A stretch of 64,000 bases of DNA from JBGPTK01 sp963797765. Its GTDB lineage: Bacteria; Acidobacteriota; Terriglobia; Acidiferrales; UBA7541. Positions 1-9,103 of this stretch are shown in pieces. Position 1 is the stretch's first letter. Each line of letters opens with the position of its first letter. The position numbers were made by a program, and so were the translations under genes. The notes under the pieces are model-generated. The model had not been told where the DNA came from and did not search any database. It saw nothing but the letters and a program-made list of their open reading frames with translations. The stretch spans positions 186,001 through 250,000 of the forward strand of contig CAWCQU010000004.1 in assembly GCA_963797765.1 (NCBI GenBank). The letters run 5' to 3'.

Positions 1-536
1 GAAGAGCAGATCGTAATTCGTTCGCAAGTGTCGCTGGCTGGGCTGATTGCCTCCGTGAAACAGGCGATTGGCGAAATGAATCCGGATATCGATCTGGAGT
101 TCAAAGTTTTTAAAACTCAGATTCGCGATTCGCTTTTGCAGGACGAGTTAATGGCCACGCTTTCCGGGGTGTTCGGTTTTCTGGCGGCGCTGCTGGCCGC
201 GATCGGGCTGTACGGCGTGATTTCCTACATGGTGGCGCAGCGAACGCGCGAAATCGGAATCCGCATGGCGATCGGCGCTCAGGGGCGCGACGTAATTTGG
301 ATGATCATGCGGGAAGCGGGATTCTCACTTTGATCGGATCTGGCGGTCGGAACGGGTATGGCGCTGTTTCGCCGCGCGCTCGGCGAGATCAATCGTTTTC
401 GGGTTGAAGCCCCGCGATCCATTAACGTTTGCCATCGGCCATTTTGACTCTGGCCGTGGTGGCAGCATTGGCAAGCTTCATTCCGTCGTATCGCGCGTCA
501 AAACTCGATCCAGTGGTAGCACTGCGAGAGGAATAA
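1..536 (+). pseudogene. C-terminal remnant of MacB/FtsX-type ABC permease (ADOP family), multiply frameshifted
   Basis: The gene enters from the left edge and reads as the last part of an FtsX-type permease: a helix-rich stretch followed by the family motif around 'YGVISYMVAQRTREIGIRMAIGA' split over residues encoded near 220-280. The frame stops at 331-333, but the normal family ending continues in other frames: 'GLKPRDPLTFAI' at about 370-440 and then 'SYRASKLDPVVALREE' ending with TAA at 534-536. Three frame changes are therefore needed, near 330, 368 and 440. It resembles the C-termini of the two long permeases at 18040-20599 and 21148-23766. The role of such permeases, presumably export of an unknown substrate, is inferred from the family. 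Either a decaying copy or a low-quality contig end. Confidence 0.8.
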
Positions 537-565
537 ACCGCCCTTGGGCGAAGGAAGCTTCAGGT

Positions 566-1308
566 TTAAGCGGCAGTGAGCAAGATCGGTTCGCCCTTGG
601 TGATCACAATCGTATGTTCGTAGTGAGCGGCGAGTCTGCCATCTTCGGTGCAAACGGTCCAGCCGTCGGATTGCAACTCTCCCTCGCCGCACCCCGCGGC
701 GATGATCGGCTCGATCGTAATCACCAGTCCTTCCGTTAGAATTTCATTCGCGTTGGGCTCCCAATAATTTGGAACCGACGGCTCTTCGTGTATCGTGCGG
801 CCCACGCCGTGGCCGCAAAGTTCCCGGACCACGCGAAACCCGCTGCTTCTCACTTCGCGCTCCACCGCCCGGCCAATTTCATTCACGCGGTGCCCGGCGC
901 GCGCCACGCGTAAAGCCTTGCGGAACGCGCGTTCGGCGCAACGAGCCAGCTTTTCGGCTTCTCTGTTCACCGGCGGCACAGTCACACTTACAGCGGAATC
1001 GGCGTGGAAACCATCTTTCATCGCGGTCAAATCAAGCTTCACCAGATCGCCCGGCTGGATCACGCGTTCTCCGGGGATTCCGTGGACCACCTCGTCATTT
1101 ACGCTGATGCAAACCGCGCCGGGGAACTTATAGACCTCAGGCGGCGAGGATCGCGCTCCTTCTCTCGCGAGCGAGTTGGCGCCCATCCGCTGAGTTCCTG
1201 CGTGGTCACGCCGGGACGCACCGCGGCAGCCAGCGCGCGAAGCGTACGCGCGACAATTCCTCCGATTGCCTTCATCTTCTCCAGTTCCGCCGGCGTTTCA
1301 ATCGACAT
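566..1308 (-). CDS. map: Type I methionine aminopeptidase, interrupted by one frameshift
   Basis: Removes the initiator methionine from nascent proteins; cytosolic metalloprotease. Reading starts at ATG 1308 (MSIETPAELEKMKAIG) and runs to about 1190, where the frame changes; the rest (from 'GANSLAREG' to the stop at 566) continues in another frame, together about 247 residues, the usual length. Metal-site segments are present: 'LDLTAMKDGFHADSAV' (two Asp region), 'CGHGVGRTIHEEP' (His) and 'ITIEPII' (Glu), with the last Glu/His segment near the end. The break lies at 'CTCAGCGGATGGG', where one extra base would restore the frame. All ligand regions are intact, so a sequencing error is as likely as a pseudogene. 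A paralogue elsewhere in the genome cannot be excluded. Confidence 0.85.
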
Positions 1309-1341
1309 TCGAATCTCCCGTTCAATCCCACGATCTTCCTA

Positions 1342-1375
1342 ATTATATGCGGCCCTATCCAGATTGAAATGTCAA
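1342..1375 (-). promoter_or_regulatory. Probable sigma-70 promoter of map
   Basis: On the minus strand a perfect TATAAT lies at 1347-1342. TTTCAA sits 16 bases upstream (1369-1364) and an exact TTGACA sits 22 bases upstream (1375-1370). Transcription would start near 1335, about 27 bases before the map ATG at 1308. Prediction from consensus match only. Confidence 0.4.
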
Positions 1376-1424
1376 TTTGATTGAAACACTCGTCTCAATT
1401 CACATTCAGAACGGGCGCTTGACG

Positions 1425-2933
1425 CTACTCGGCTTTCTTTTCCTTCACTGTGGCGCCAATTTGCCCGCGCGCCAAACGCAAGGAAATTTCATCGCCCAAG
1501 GCCACTTGCTCTACCGATCGCAGCAATTTTCCGGAAGCATCGTAAGCCACGGAATAGCCGCGCTCGAGCACCGCAAGCGGGCTCCGCTCCTGCAATCGCA
1601 AATTCGCTGCCTCCCACTGCCGTCGCTTGGCCACCAGCAGCCGGCCGGCCAACGCCCCCAATTCATTCGACTGCAACTCAAACTGACGCCGCAACCGGCC
1701 CACGCGCGCGCTCGGCTCCGCCGACGCGAATCTCATCTGCGCGGATGAAAGTTCCCGGCGCTTTTGCGAGATTGCTTTGCCCAGGGCCGCGCCCAGTTCT
1801 CCCAAACTTCGCTCGATCCGCAAGCGCATTGCCGTCGCGCGCGCGCGCAAATCAAACGAGGTGATCCGCGTCTGCGCCACGTTCAAGCGCTGCCGGGCAT
1901 GCTCGAATCGCGTCGCAAGAGTATCGCCCAAAGCCGCGGTGCATTCATCAAGCTGCTGCCGGCGCAATCGCACCAAATCCTCCAGCCGGCGGAACCCGCG
2001 ATGCTGCTGCAAATCGCGCAGGCCGTGCCGCAATTCCGATAGCCGGTAACGCATGTTATGCGTTAATTGGCGTTCCAGGTCGGCGATGTGCTTTTCAAAC
2101 TCGACCCGCGAGCGCAGCACCAACTCCGCCGCTTGCGAAGGCGTCGCCGCTCGCACATCGGCAACAAAATCCGCGATTGTGAAATCCGTTTCGTGACCCA
2201 CTCCGCTGATCACTGGCACCAGGGAAGCGGCAATCGCCCTTGCCACAATTTCCTCGTTGAACGCCCATAAATCCTCGAGCGAGCCGCCGCCCCTCGCCAC
2301 GATAATGACGTCCACCATAACTTCCAGAGCCTGCGAACTGCTCAGAAACCTCACCGCTTCCGCAATCTCTTCGGCCGCGCCTTCGCCTTGCACCTTCACC
2401 GGATATACGATCACCTGGACATTGGGGAAGCGCCGCCGAAGGACACGCAGGATGTCGCGGACCGCGGCGCCTCGAGGGGAAGTCACCACGCCGATTCGCG
2501 CGGGAAGGATCGGCAGCGCACGCTTGCGCGCAACGTCGAACAGCCCCTCGGCCGCCAGCCGCTTCTTCAATTGTTCGAACGCCAGTTGCAGGGCGCCCAG
2601 GCCCACTGGCTCAATGTGCTGGACGTAGAGCTGATATTCACCGCGAGGTTCATAAACGCTCACGGAACCTCGCACGGTCACTTGCAATCCATCTTCAGGG
2701 CGAAATTTCAGCAGCCGCACCTGGTCACGAAATGCAACGCAACGAATCTGCGAACGCGCATCCTTTAAAGTGAAATAGAGATGCCCCGGCTGCGAGAGGT
2801 GGCAATTCGAAACTTCCCCTTCCACCCAGATATTTCTGAACTCGAGTTCGAGGATTTCCTTAATGCGCGCGGTCAGCTCGCTGACTTTCCAGATGTGCCG
2901 TTCCGGCATCAGGCTGAGCGTGAATTGGCTCAT
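1425..2933 (-). CDS. xseA: Exodeoxyribonuclease VII large subunit
   Basis: Large subunit of exonuclease VII, which degrades single-stranded DNA to oligonucleotides. The 502-residue protein starts with an OB-fold domain (about residues 10-110, 'ISELTARIKEILE'-like start, 'IWVEGEVSNCHLSQPGHLYFTLKD'-type core), followed by the catalytic domain with 'VARGGGSLEDLWAFNEE' and 'ISGVGHETDFTIADFVADVRAATPSQAAE', the two hallmark segments, and a long helical coiled-coil region (about 280-440). The C-terminus carries the 'LERGYSVAYDASGK' motif. Somewhat longer than the E. coli protein (about 450). The small subunit gene xseB normally follows; only 116 bases separate this gene from map and no xseB-like frame was seen there, so it must lie elsewhere. 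Confidence 0.95.
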   Translation of the reverse strand: MSQFTLSLMPERHIWKVSELTARIKEILELEFRNIWVEGEVSNCHLSQPGHLYFTLKDARSQIRCVAFRDQVRLLKFRPEDGLQVTVRGSVSVYEPRGEYQLYVQHIEPVGLGALQLAFEQLKKRLAAEGLFDVARKRALPILPARIGVVTSPRGAAVRDILRVLRRRFPNVQVIVYPVKVQGEGAAEEIAEAVRFLSSSQALEVMVDVIIVARGGGSLEDLWAFNEEIVARAIAASLVPVISGVGHETDFTIADFVADVRAATPSQAAELVLRSRVEFEKHIADLERQLTHNMRYRLSELRHGLRDLQQHRGFRRLEDLVRLRRQQLDECTAALGDTLATRFEHARQRLNVAQTRITSFDLRARATAMRLRIERSLGELGAALGKAISQKRRELSSAQMRFASAEPSARVGRLRRQFELQSNELGALAGRLLVAKRRQWEAANLRLQERSPLAVLERGYSVAYDASGKLLRSVEQVALGDEISLRLARGQIGATVKEKKAE

Positions 2934-3011
2934 AGTCTTGTCATTAATCTACATCACAATTGGGTTTTTGCAGCGTCTCGGGGAGGCAATCGCGCAGGGA
3001 CGCCGGCAATT

Positions 3012-3245
3012 CTAGTGGCGGAAAAGGGAGACCAGCCACATCACTACTGTAAAAAAAGCGCTCAATACTAGGCAGGTGACGATCGGGAAATAGACAGTCG
3101 AATTCTGGCTGTGATACGCGATATCACCCGGCAGGCGTCCTAACCGGAACGGCAAGCCGCCCGTGCGGGTTCCAATCAAAATCCCAGCGCCCACAGTCGC
3201 GAGAAACAGGCCCAAGAAGAACAATAATTTCCCAAGTTCCCGCAT
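3012..3245 (-). CDS. DUF2905 family small membrane protein
   Basis: A 77-residue protein starting at ATG 3245. Two hydrophobic helices (about residues 5-25 and 50-72) flank a polar loop with the family segment 'GGLPFRLGRLPGDI' and 'YFPIVTC'. This pattern matches DUF2905, a widespread family of unknown function. A longer frame reaches to 3368, but homology-like sequence begins only at this ATG. Neighbours give no functional clue. Confidence 0.75.
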   Translation of the reverse strand: MRELGKLLFFLGLFLATVGAGILIGTRTGGLPFRLGRLPGDIAYHSQNSTVYFPIVTCLVLSAFFTVVMWLVSLFRH

Positions 3246-3640
3246 AGTGCCCTCGCGCGCCTCTTTGGACCGGATATAACTGCGTTCTTGTAATTCTAAT
3301 GAATTCTGGAAGTTTGTGCTTGTGCTTCGTGCCAGTGGAAACGTAAGAGACACCATACGGTGCCTCACAGGACATCAAAGAAAAGTAGAAGAAGTCCAAC
3401 GGACAAGCGAGCGAGTGACGGGTTTTAGAATTCTCATTACAGCAGCGGCTTCCCAGCTTGTGGCAGAATCAAAATCTTGGTCATTCCGAGCCCGAATTTT
3501 GGGCGAGGAATCCAGAGAGAACCCAAAATGCCCGAGAAGTAGTGCGTTATTCCTGCGCCCATTGAGGGTGGCGTCGCATCGAAGAGCGGATTTCGACTGT
3601 TTCCGAAAACTGATCGGCCCATGGAATGCCCTAAATTACA
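3246..3640. other. Intergenic region without a recognised gene
   Basis: About 395 bases between the DUF2905 and VOC genes, both on the minus strand. Open frames here are short and lack family-like sequence. The only recognisable element is the palindromic repeat at 3480-3513. Confidence 0.6.
3480..3513. repeat. Dispersed palindromic repeat, GTCATTCCGAG type
   Basis: Imperfect inverted repeat: ATTCC..GCCC, a 7-base loop GAATTTT, then GGGC..GGAAT. The same architecture (GTCATCCCGAG..GCCC-loop-GGGC..GGGAT) recurs at 14027-14061 on the other strand, also between genes. Looks like a REP-like element; function unknown. Confidence 0.55.
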
Positions 3641-4093
3641 TTATTGCGGCTCTGAGAATTCCGTGTCCTCTGGCACATCGGTCGGGCTCTCAAATTCGAT
3701 CCTGTACCCATCCGGATCCGCTAGAGAGGTGACCCACAGCCCATTCCCAACGAAAGGTTTCGAAGCCTGAATTCCCCGGCTCATGACCTCACGGTAGATT
3801 GCCAGTGCGTCTTTACATAAGAAGCAGATCGAGACGCCCTCTCCCACTTTCCCCTTGGGAACCCAGGAATTAAGCCCTTGTTTGCGGAATTCCTGCAGCA
3901 TCAAAGCCGCGTTCCCGAGTTGCAGCCAGCACCAGCGGAGTTTACCGTCATCAATCCACTTTTTGGTCATTTCAAAGCCCACGCCGTCAACATAAAACCG
4001 CAGGGATTCGTCGATATTCGACACCCTGAAAAATGGCACGGCCTGTTCGACGTTTGCTTCGGTTTTCGTTCCAGTTTTCGCCTCAGCGTTCAT
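3641..4093 (-). CDS. VOC superfamily (glyoxalase/bleomycin-resistance-like) protein
   Basis: A 150-residue single-module vicinal-oxygen-chelate protein. After a polar tail of about 17 residues comes 'VPFFRVSNIDESLRFYVDGVGFEM', the usual start of the beta-alpha-beta-beta-beta fold, and near the end 'LADPDGYRIEFESP', whose Glu is the usual metal ligand. 'WCWLQLGNAALMLQEF' and 'GVSICFLCKDALAIYREV' match the middle strands. The reaction cannot be told from sequence: the family includes lyases, dioxygenases and resistance proteins. It lies 75 bases downstream of ndk on the same strand and may be cotranscribed. Confidence 0.8.
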   Translation of the reverse strand: MNAEAKTGTKTEANVEQAVPFFRVSNIDESLRFYVDGVGFEMTKKWIDDGKLRWCWLQLGNAALMLQEFRKQGLNSWVPKGKVGEGVSICFLCKDALAIYREVMSRGIQASKPFVGNGLWVTSLADPDGYRIEFESPTDVPEDTEFSEPQ

Positions 4094-4168
4094 TGTTCCG
4101 GATCCTCAAAATTAAATCCGAAGCAGCCCAACAGCTCACAATCGGCGAAATGAAAAACTCCGCCTGTC

Positions 4169-4588
4169 TTATATTAGTTCCACGCCTCCAAAAAAATATC
4201 CGATCTCAAACGCCGCCGTCTCCGGCGCATCCGATCCGTGCGTGCAATTATTCTGGATGCTGGTCCCAAATAATTTTCGTATCGTCCCTGGAGCAGCTTT
4301 CGCGGGATCGGTGGCCCCCATCGTTTCCCGCCACCGCGCGATGGCGCCTTCCGCTTCCAGCACCATCACAAACACTTTGCCGGAACTCATGAACTCCGTC
4401 AGGTCCTTAAAAAACGGCCGTTCGCGGTGCACGGCATAAAAACCCTCCGCTTCCGATTTCGTCAACCGCCGCGACTTGATCGCCACAATTTGAAATTTCG
4501 CTTCATTGATGTGCCTCAGAATATCGCCGGCCGCTCCACGCCCCACGGCATCCGGCTTGATGATGGCTAACGTTCTCTCGATCGCCAA
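4169..4588 (-). CDS. ndk: Nucleoside diphosphate kinase
   Basis: Transfers the gamma phosphate between nucleoside triphosphates and diphosphates through a phospho-histidine. The 139-residue length, the start 'RTLAIIKPDAVGRG' and the active-site segment 'NNCTHGSDAPE' (His117) are all canonical. It lies 39 bases downstream of sucD, so GTP/ATP made by succinyl-CoA synthetase could be interconverted by a cotranscribed enzyme; this link is known from other bacteria and is an inference here. Confidence 0.96.
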   Translation of the reverse strand: MAIERTLAIIKPDAVGRGAAGDILRHINEAKFQIVAIKSRRLTKSEAEGFYAVHRERPFFKDLTEFMSSGKVFVMVLEAEGAIARWRETMGATDPAKAAPGTIRKLFGTSIQNNCTHGSDAPETAAFEIGYFFGGVELI

Positions 4589-4627
4589 TTCGGTCTCCTT
4601 TTTTCTTGAGCTCTCTCCATTTTCCCG

Positions 4628-5497
4628 CTATCTAATCGCCGCGGCCAGGGCATGGCCGATTTCCGCCGGACTATCCACGCAGTGAATTCCCGCCGCGCGC
4701 ATGGCCGAATATTTTTCCTTGGCCGTTCCCTGCCCTCCGCTGATGATCGCGCCGGCATGGCCCATTCGCCGTCCCGGCGGAGCCGTTTGCCCCGCGATAA
4801 ATCCCACCACCGGTTTCCGCACGTTCGCCTTGATATATTCCGCCGCGATTTCTTCCGCATTGCCGCCGATTTCGCCGATCATGACGATCGCCTGCGTGTC
4901 GGGATCATCATTGAACAATCGAATCGCATCCAGAAAAGACGTCCCGATAATCGGATCGCCGCCAATCCCGATGCAGGTGGATTGCCCAATCCCGAGTTTC
5001 GTGAGCTGGTCCACCGCTTCATAGGTCAAAGTTCCGCTGCGGCTCACCACTCCCACATTCCCCTGCTTGTGAATCCGTCCCGGCATGATTCCCATCTTGC
5101 ATTTTCCCGGTGAAATAATTCCCGGACAGTTCGGTCCGATCAATCGCGTCTTGCTGCTTCTTAATGCAGCCGCCACGCGAACCATGTCAAGAGTTGGAAT
5201 TCCTTCCGTGATGCACACCACCAGCGGCACGTCGGCGTCCTCCGCTTCCAGGATCGCGTCCGCTGCGAACGGAGGCGGCACGAAAATCAGCGACGCATCC
5301 GCATTCGTTTTTCGTACCGCTTCCGAAACGGTATTAAACACCGGCACATCCAAATGGCTTGTGCCGCCCTTGCCCGGCGTCACGCCCGCCACCACCTTCG
5401 AGCCGTATTCAATCATCTGCTCGGCGTGAAAACTGCCTTCGCGACCGGTCAATCCCTGCACCACGACGCGCGTCTTTTCATTCACCAGCACGCTCAT
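4628..5497 (-). CDS. sucD: Succinyl-CoA synthetase, alpha subunit
   Basis: Alpha subunit of the TCA-cycle enzyme that converts succinyl-CoA, ADP/GDP and phosphate to succinate, CoA and ATP/GTP. 289 residues. The CoA-binding Rossmann domain begins with 'VVVQGLTGREGSFH' (residues 12-25), 'GPNCPGIISPG' follows at about 121, and the phosphorylated histidine is His247 in 'GHAGAIISGG'. Its ATG overlaps the sucC stop codon (ATGA, 5494-5497), a sign of translational coupling. Confidence 0.97.
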   Translation of the reverse strand: MSVLVNEKTRVVVQGLTGREGSFHAEQMIEYGSKVVAGVTPGKGGTSHLDVPVFNTVSEAVRKTNADASLIFVPPPFAADAILEAEDADVPLVVCITEGIPTLDMVRVAAALRSSKTRLIGPNCPGIISPGKCKMGIMPGRIHKQGNVGVVSRSGTLTYEAVDQLTKLGIGQSTCIGIGGDPIIGTSFLDAIRLFNDDPDTQAIVMIGEIGGNAEEIAAEYIKANVRKPVVGFIAGQTAPPGRRMGHAGAIISGGQGTAKEKYSAMRAAGIHCVDSPAEIGHALAAAIR

Positions 5498-6663
5498 CGT
5501 GCACCTCCCGCCAGCCGCACCACTTTCTCCGCTCCGTCCTTCATTCCATCCGCCACCGTGAAATTCAATCCGGATTTCTTCAATATTTCTTTTCCTTCCA
5601 TCACATTCGTTCCTTCCATCCGCACCACCACCGGCACCTTCACTTTCAGTTCGTGCGCCGCGTTAACGACCCCCGTCGCCAGCACGTCGCAACGCAAGAT
5701 GCCCCCGAAAATATTGATAAACACCGCCTTCACGTTCGGATCACTCAACAAGATTCGAAACGCGTTCTTCACCTGTTCCGCCGAAGCTCCGCCGCCCACA
5801 TCCAGGAAATTCGCGGGACTTCCTCCGGATAACTTAATAATATCCATCGTCGCCATGGCCAGTCCTGCCCCGTTCACCATGCAGGCGATGGTTCCATCCA
5901 GCTTGATATAGTTCAGCTTGAATTTCGAAGCTTCGATTTCCAACGGGCTTTCTTCATCCACGTCGCGCAATTGCAGCAGATCCGGATGCCGCGGCAGAGC
6001 GTTGTCGTCGAAGTTCACCTTCGCATCGAGCGCCACCAGCCGCCCATCGCCCGTCACAACCAGCGGATTGATTTCGATCAGCGACGCATCGGTTTCCAGG
6101 AACGCGCGGTACAACGATTGAAAAAACGGCACTGCTGCGTTCACCACTTCCGGCGCCAATCCCAGTCCGAATCCGATCTTTCGCACCTGATACGGCTGCA
6201 ATCCCACCGCAGGCTCGATCGTCTCGCGCAAAATTGCTTCCGGATGTTCGCGCGCCACTTCCTCAATTTCCATTCCGCCGGACGCGCTGGCCATGATCAC
6301 CGGCGCCGCCACCGCGCGGTCCACCAGAATGCTCAGGTAAAGTTCGCGCTTGATGTCGAGCCCCTCTTCAATCAACAATCGGCGAACCACCCTGCCTTCG
6401 GCGCCCGTCTGCGCAGTCACCAACGTCATTCCCAGGATATTTCCGGCGTGCTCCTCTGCCTGCTGCACGGATCGCGCCAGCTTCACCCCGCCACCTTTGC
6501 CGCGTCCTCCTGCATGAATCTGCGCCTTCACAACCACCACAGGAGTCCCCAACCGCTCCGCCACCGCCTTGGCTTCTTCCTTTCTAAAAACAACTTCCCC
6601 GCGCGGCACCGGTACTCCAAATCTCGCAAGAATTGCTTTCGCTTGATACTCATGAATCTTCAT
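5494..6663 (-). CDS. sucC: Succinyl-CoA synthetase, beta subunit (ADP-forming type)
   Basis: Nucleotide-binding beta subunit of succinyl-CoA synthetase. The 389-residue protein starts with 'MKIHEYQAKAIL' and an ATP-grasp domain ('VVKAQIHAGGRGKGGGVKLA' region, about residues 45-65). The C-terminal domain contains 'MVNGAGLAMATMDIIK' and 'NFLDVGGGA', both family hallmarks. First gene of sucC-sucD-ndk; a Shine-Dalgarno-like AGGTGA lies just upstream of ATG 6663. The divergent neighbour starts at 6904, so regulatory sites should lie in 6664-6903, but no clear promoter stood out. Confidence 0.97.
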   Translation of the reverse strand: MKIHEYQAKAILARFGVPVPRGEVVFRKEEAKAVAERLGTPVVVVKAQIHAGGRGKGGGVKLARSVQQAEEHAGNILGMTLVTAQTGAEGRVVRRLLIEEGLDIKRELYLSILVDRAVAAPVIMASASGGMEIEEVAREHPEAILRETIEPAVGLQPYQVRKIGFGLGLAPEVVNAAVPFFQSLYRAFLETDASLIEINPLVVTGDGRLVALDAKVNFDDNALPRHPDLLQLRDVDEESPLEIEASKFKLNYIKLDGTIACMVNGAGLAMATMDIIKLSGGSPANFLDVGGGASAEQVKNAFRILLSDPNVKAVFINIFGGILRCDVLATGVVNAAHELKVKVPVVVRMEGTNVMEGKEILKKSGLNFTVADGMKDGAEKVVRLAGGAR

Positions 6664-6903
6664 TGTTCACCTGTTTAGAATTGCTTTCACGCAGCGCCGG
6701 TGTCCTGCCCGCACTCTTGTGCCCAAGCCAAAGTCGGCGCAAACAATGTTAGAATTTCCATGCAACCAAAACGACCAAGTTTACCCGGAAGGGGAACCTC
6801 CGGCAAGGAGCCATCGGGATGTTTCAAGGTGAAACAATTTGTCTTCCGATTGGCTGAAGCAGAAATTGCAGCCGCCGTTTTTCAGCGGGAGCGTAAAAAG
6901 CCG

Positions 6904-7224
6904 ATGCTTAAATTCGCGGTCGTCCAATACAAGCGTCCGGACTTGACCTTCGAACAATTCCGTGACTATCTCCTCCAGGTGCATGCGCCGATGGCCCGAA
7001 AAATTCCTGGGCTTCGCCGCTGCCTCTACAACATCGTCATGGACGATGCCACGCGAAACGCGCCTGGCTGGCACGGGATCGTCGAGCTTTACTTCGACGA
7101 CTTTCCCTCGATGCAAGCAGCATGGGCCACGCCAGAGGGAAAGGCAGCGACAAACGACAACGCGCAATACGCCGACATCACAAAAACTTCCTGGTCCATT
7201 GTGGAAGAGATAAAGATTCTATGA
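6904..7224 (+). CDS. EthD-domain protein (dimeric alpha-beta barrel)
   Basis: 106 residues from ATG 6904. Segments 'FAVVQYKRPDLTFEQFRDYLLQVHAP' (split by position) and 'GWHGIVELYFDDFPSMQAAWATPEG' fit the EthD/dimeric ferredoxin-like barrel family, which includes small monooxygenase- or isomerase-like proteins often acting on aromatic or quinone compounds. The exact role is unknown. A longer in-frame start at 6700 exists, but the extra 68 residues are not family-like. The stop codon TGA overlaps the trpD ATG (ATGA, 7221-7224). Confidence 0.75.
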   Translation: MLKFAVVQYKRPDLTFEQFRDYLLQVHAPMARKIPGLRRCLYNIVMDDATRNAPGWHGIVELYFDDFPSMQAAWATPEGKAATNDNAQYADITKTSWSIVEEIKIL

Positions 7225-8279
7225 TCGCCGCCGCGACACAGAAAATTATCGAACGCCATCATCTCTCGCGCGCGGAGGCCGAAGCCGCGATGGAGCAAAT
7301 CCTCGCGGGCCACTCCACCGAAGCCGAAATTGTCGGCCTTCTCACGGCGCTTCGCGAAAAAGGCGAAACAGTCGAGGAACTTGTAGGTTTCGCCGCCGTA
7401 ATGCGCGCCCACGCGACCCCGATTTTTCCTGTGGGTCGCGACGGCAGCGCTGCCTCCGATCCGGCTTTGGTGGATACCTGCGGCACCGGCGGCGATCACC
7501 TGGGAACTTTCAATATTTCCACCGCTGCCGCCTTCGTGGTCGCAGGGGCTGGAGTTCGAGTCGCCAAGCACGGCAACCATTCCGTCAGTTCAAAATGCGG
7601 CTCGGCCGACGTCCTTGAAGCGCTCGGAATCGCTATCGAATTAACTCCCGAACGCACCCGTGCCTCGATCGAGCAAATCGGATTTGGATTTCTGCTTGCC
7701 CCGGCGGTACATACCGCCATGAAGCATGCCATGCCCGCGCGCAGGAAAATCCGCGGACAGACGATTTTCAACCTGCTCGGCCCGCTGACGAATCCCGCCG
7801 GCGCTTCCGCGCAGATCGTCGGCGTTTATGACGGATCCCGTGCGGCCACGCTCGCCGAAGCTCTTGGAGCGCTGGGAGTGCGCCATGCGTTCGTTGTCCA
7901 TGGCGCCGATGGTCTGGATGAAATTTCGCTCTCGGGCGAATCCACGATTGCAGAGCTGAAGGACGGCGCGGTCCGCCGCTACACCGTCACGCCCGAAGAT
8001 TTCGGGTTCTCGCGCGCGCCGCTGGATGCAATCGCCGGAGGCAACGCCCGCTACAACAGCGAAATTATTCGAGAGATTCTGCAAGGCAAACCCGGTCCAC
8101 GCCGGGAAATTGTTCTGATCAATTCAGCGGTCGCGCTCGTCGCCGCCGGACGAGCCGCCGATTTTGCCGGCGGAGTATTCGTCGCTGCGCAATCAATCGA
8201 TTCGGGCGCCGCCCAAGCCGTGCTCGACGCCCTCGTTCAATTTTCACGGCAAGAACAAAAGCAATCCAAATCTGAATAG
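7221..8279 (+). CDS. trpD: Anthranilate phosphoribosyltransferase
   Basis: Second step of tryptophan synthesis: anthranilate plus PRPP to phosphoribosyl-anthranilate. 352 residues from ATG 7221. The PRPP-binding glycine loop 'DTCGTGGD' is at residues 85-92, 'FNIST' at 97-101, and 'KHGNHSVSSKCGSAD' at 116-130; 'GPLTNPA' is further on. All are diagnostic. The frame is open upstream to 7122, but the ATG overlapping the EthD stop is the better start. Unlike most trp genes it is not next to trpE/trpG, which lie 4 kb away on the other strand. Confidence 0.95.
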   Translation: MIAAATQKIIERHHLSRAEAEAAMEQILAGHSTEAEIVGLLTALREKGETVEELVGFAAVMRAHATPIFPVGRDGSAASDPALVDTCGTGGDHLGTFNISTAAAFVVAGAGVRVAKHGNHSVSSKCGSADVLEALGIAIELTPERTRASIEQIGFGFLLAPAVHTAMKHAMPARRKIRGQTIFNLLGPLTNPAGASAQIVGVYDGSRAATLAEALGALGVRHAFVVHGADGLDEISLSGESTIAELKDGAVRRYTVTPEDFGFSRAPLDAIAGGNARYNSEIIREILQGKPGPRREIVLINSAVALVAAGRAADFAGGVFVAAQSIDSGAAQAVLDALVQFSRQEQKQSKSE

Positions 8280-8330
8280 CGTTTCGAGTTCCCTTGTCGA
8301 TCCGCAAATCTTCCGGCTCGCTTTCGTCTG

Positions 8331-9080
8331 CTATTGTTGCTGCAAATTCCGCACCGCGATTCCGAACGAAATCAACGAAAACACCGCGAAGAGCGCTGTT
8401 TCCCACGCGATTCGCCCCGGCGCGCCGATTCCCAGCGTACAAAAACGCAGAAAATCCACTTGCCAGGTGATGGGATTGATGTAGGCCGCCATGCGTAACC
8501 AAGCCGGCAATGGCTCCAGCGGATAAAACATCGAGCTGACTAGAATCAATAAATAGAAAACCGACGTCAAAGTATTGAACACGTCATTCCGCCGGATTTT
8601 CAAGGCAAAAACCGCGAAGAAGAAAAACCATCCCGCCGTTCCGCCAATCACTCCCAGTAGAAGCAGAGGCAACCGGCTTGGCAACAGCGTCACGCCGAGC
8701 ATCCACCGCGCCACGGCGACTGTAACGGCTGCCTGCGCCACAGCCACGAACACGTTGAACATCACTTTGCCAACCAACAACTGCCCCCGCCGCAGCGGAT
8801 ACGTGAGCATTTCATAAAAAATTCCATTGTCGCGGTCCATGAAGAATGTCCACGCCGTGTTGGACGCGATAATGAAGCCGGCCATCCCGATCACGCCCGG
8901 CAAAAAGAACGATAGGTAATCCACGCCCGCCGCCGTGGCCGGCGCGCCGATCGCGCGATTCATCCCCACCCCGAACAGCAGGAAGTAGCCGAGCGAATAA
9001 ATCAAATCCCAAAATAGATAGATGAAATTCGTCGCGCGAATCTTCCCTTCGCGATACAGCATTGCGGCAATTCCTGGCAT
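8331..9080 (-). CDS. ABC-2 type transporter permease
   Basis: A 249-residue integral membrane protein with about six hydrophobic segments (for example around residues 20-40, 55-80, 105-130, 140-165, 170-190, 225-245) and the ABC-2 layout with 'FFLPGVIGMAGF' and 'YPLEPLPAWLRMAAYINPITW', a common ABC-2 signature near the C-terminus. It lies 23 bases downstream of an ABC ATPase and is surely its partner. Substrate unknown; such pairs export lipids, polysaccharides or drugs. It ends facing trpD with a 51-base gap. Confidence 0.88.
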   Translation of the reverse strand: MPGIAAMLYREGKIRATNFIYLFWDLIYSLGYFLLFGVGMNRAIGAPATAAGVDYLSFFLPGVIGMAGFIIASNTAWTFFMDRDNGIFYEMLTYPLRRGQLLVGKVMFNVFVAVAQAAVTVAVARWMLGVTLLPSRLPLLLLGVIGGTAGWFFFFAVFALKIRRNDVFNTLTSVFYLLILVSSMFYPLEPLPAWLRMAAYINPITWQVDFLRFCTLGIGAPGRIAWETALFAVFSLISFGIAVRNLQQQ

Positions 9081-9103
9081 CGGGTTCCCTCCTCTCGAGC
9101 CGT

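Noticed and set aside
3437..3622. Small minus-strand frame in the gap after the DUF2905 gene
   Set aside because: Its sequence simply translates the palindromic repeat and its flanks; no start context or homology-like pattern.
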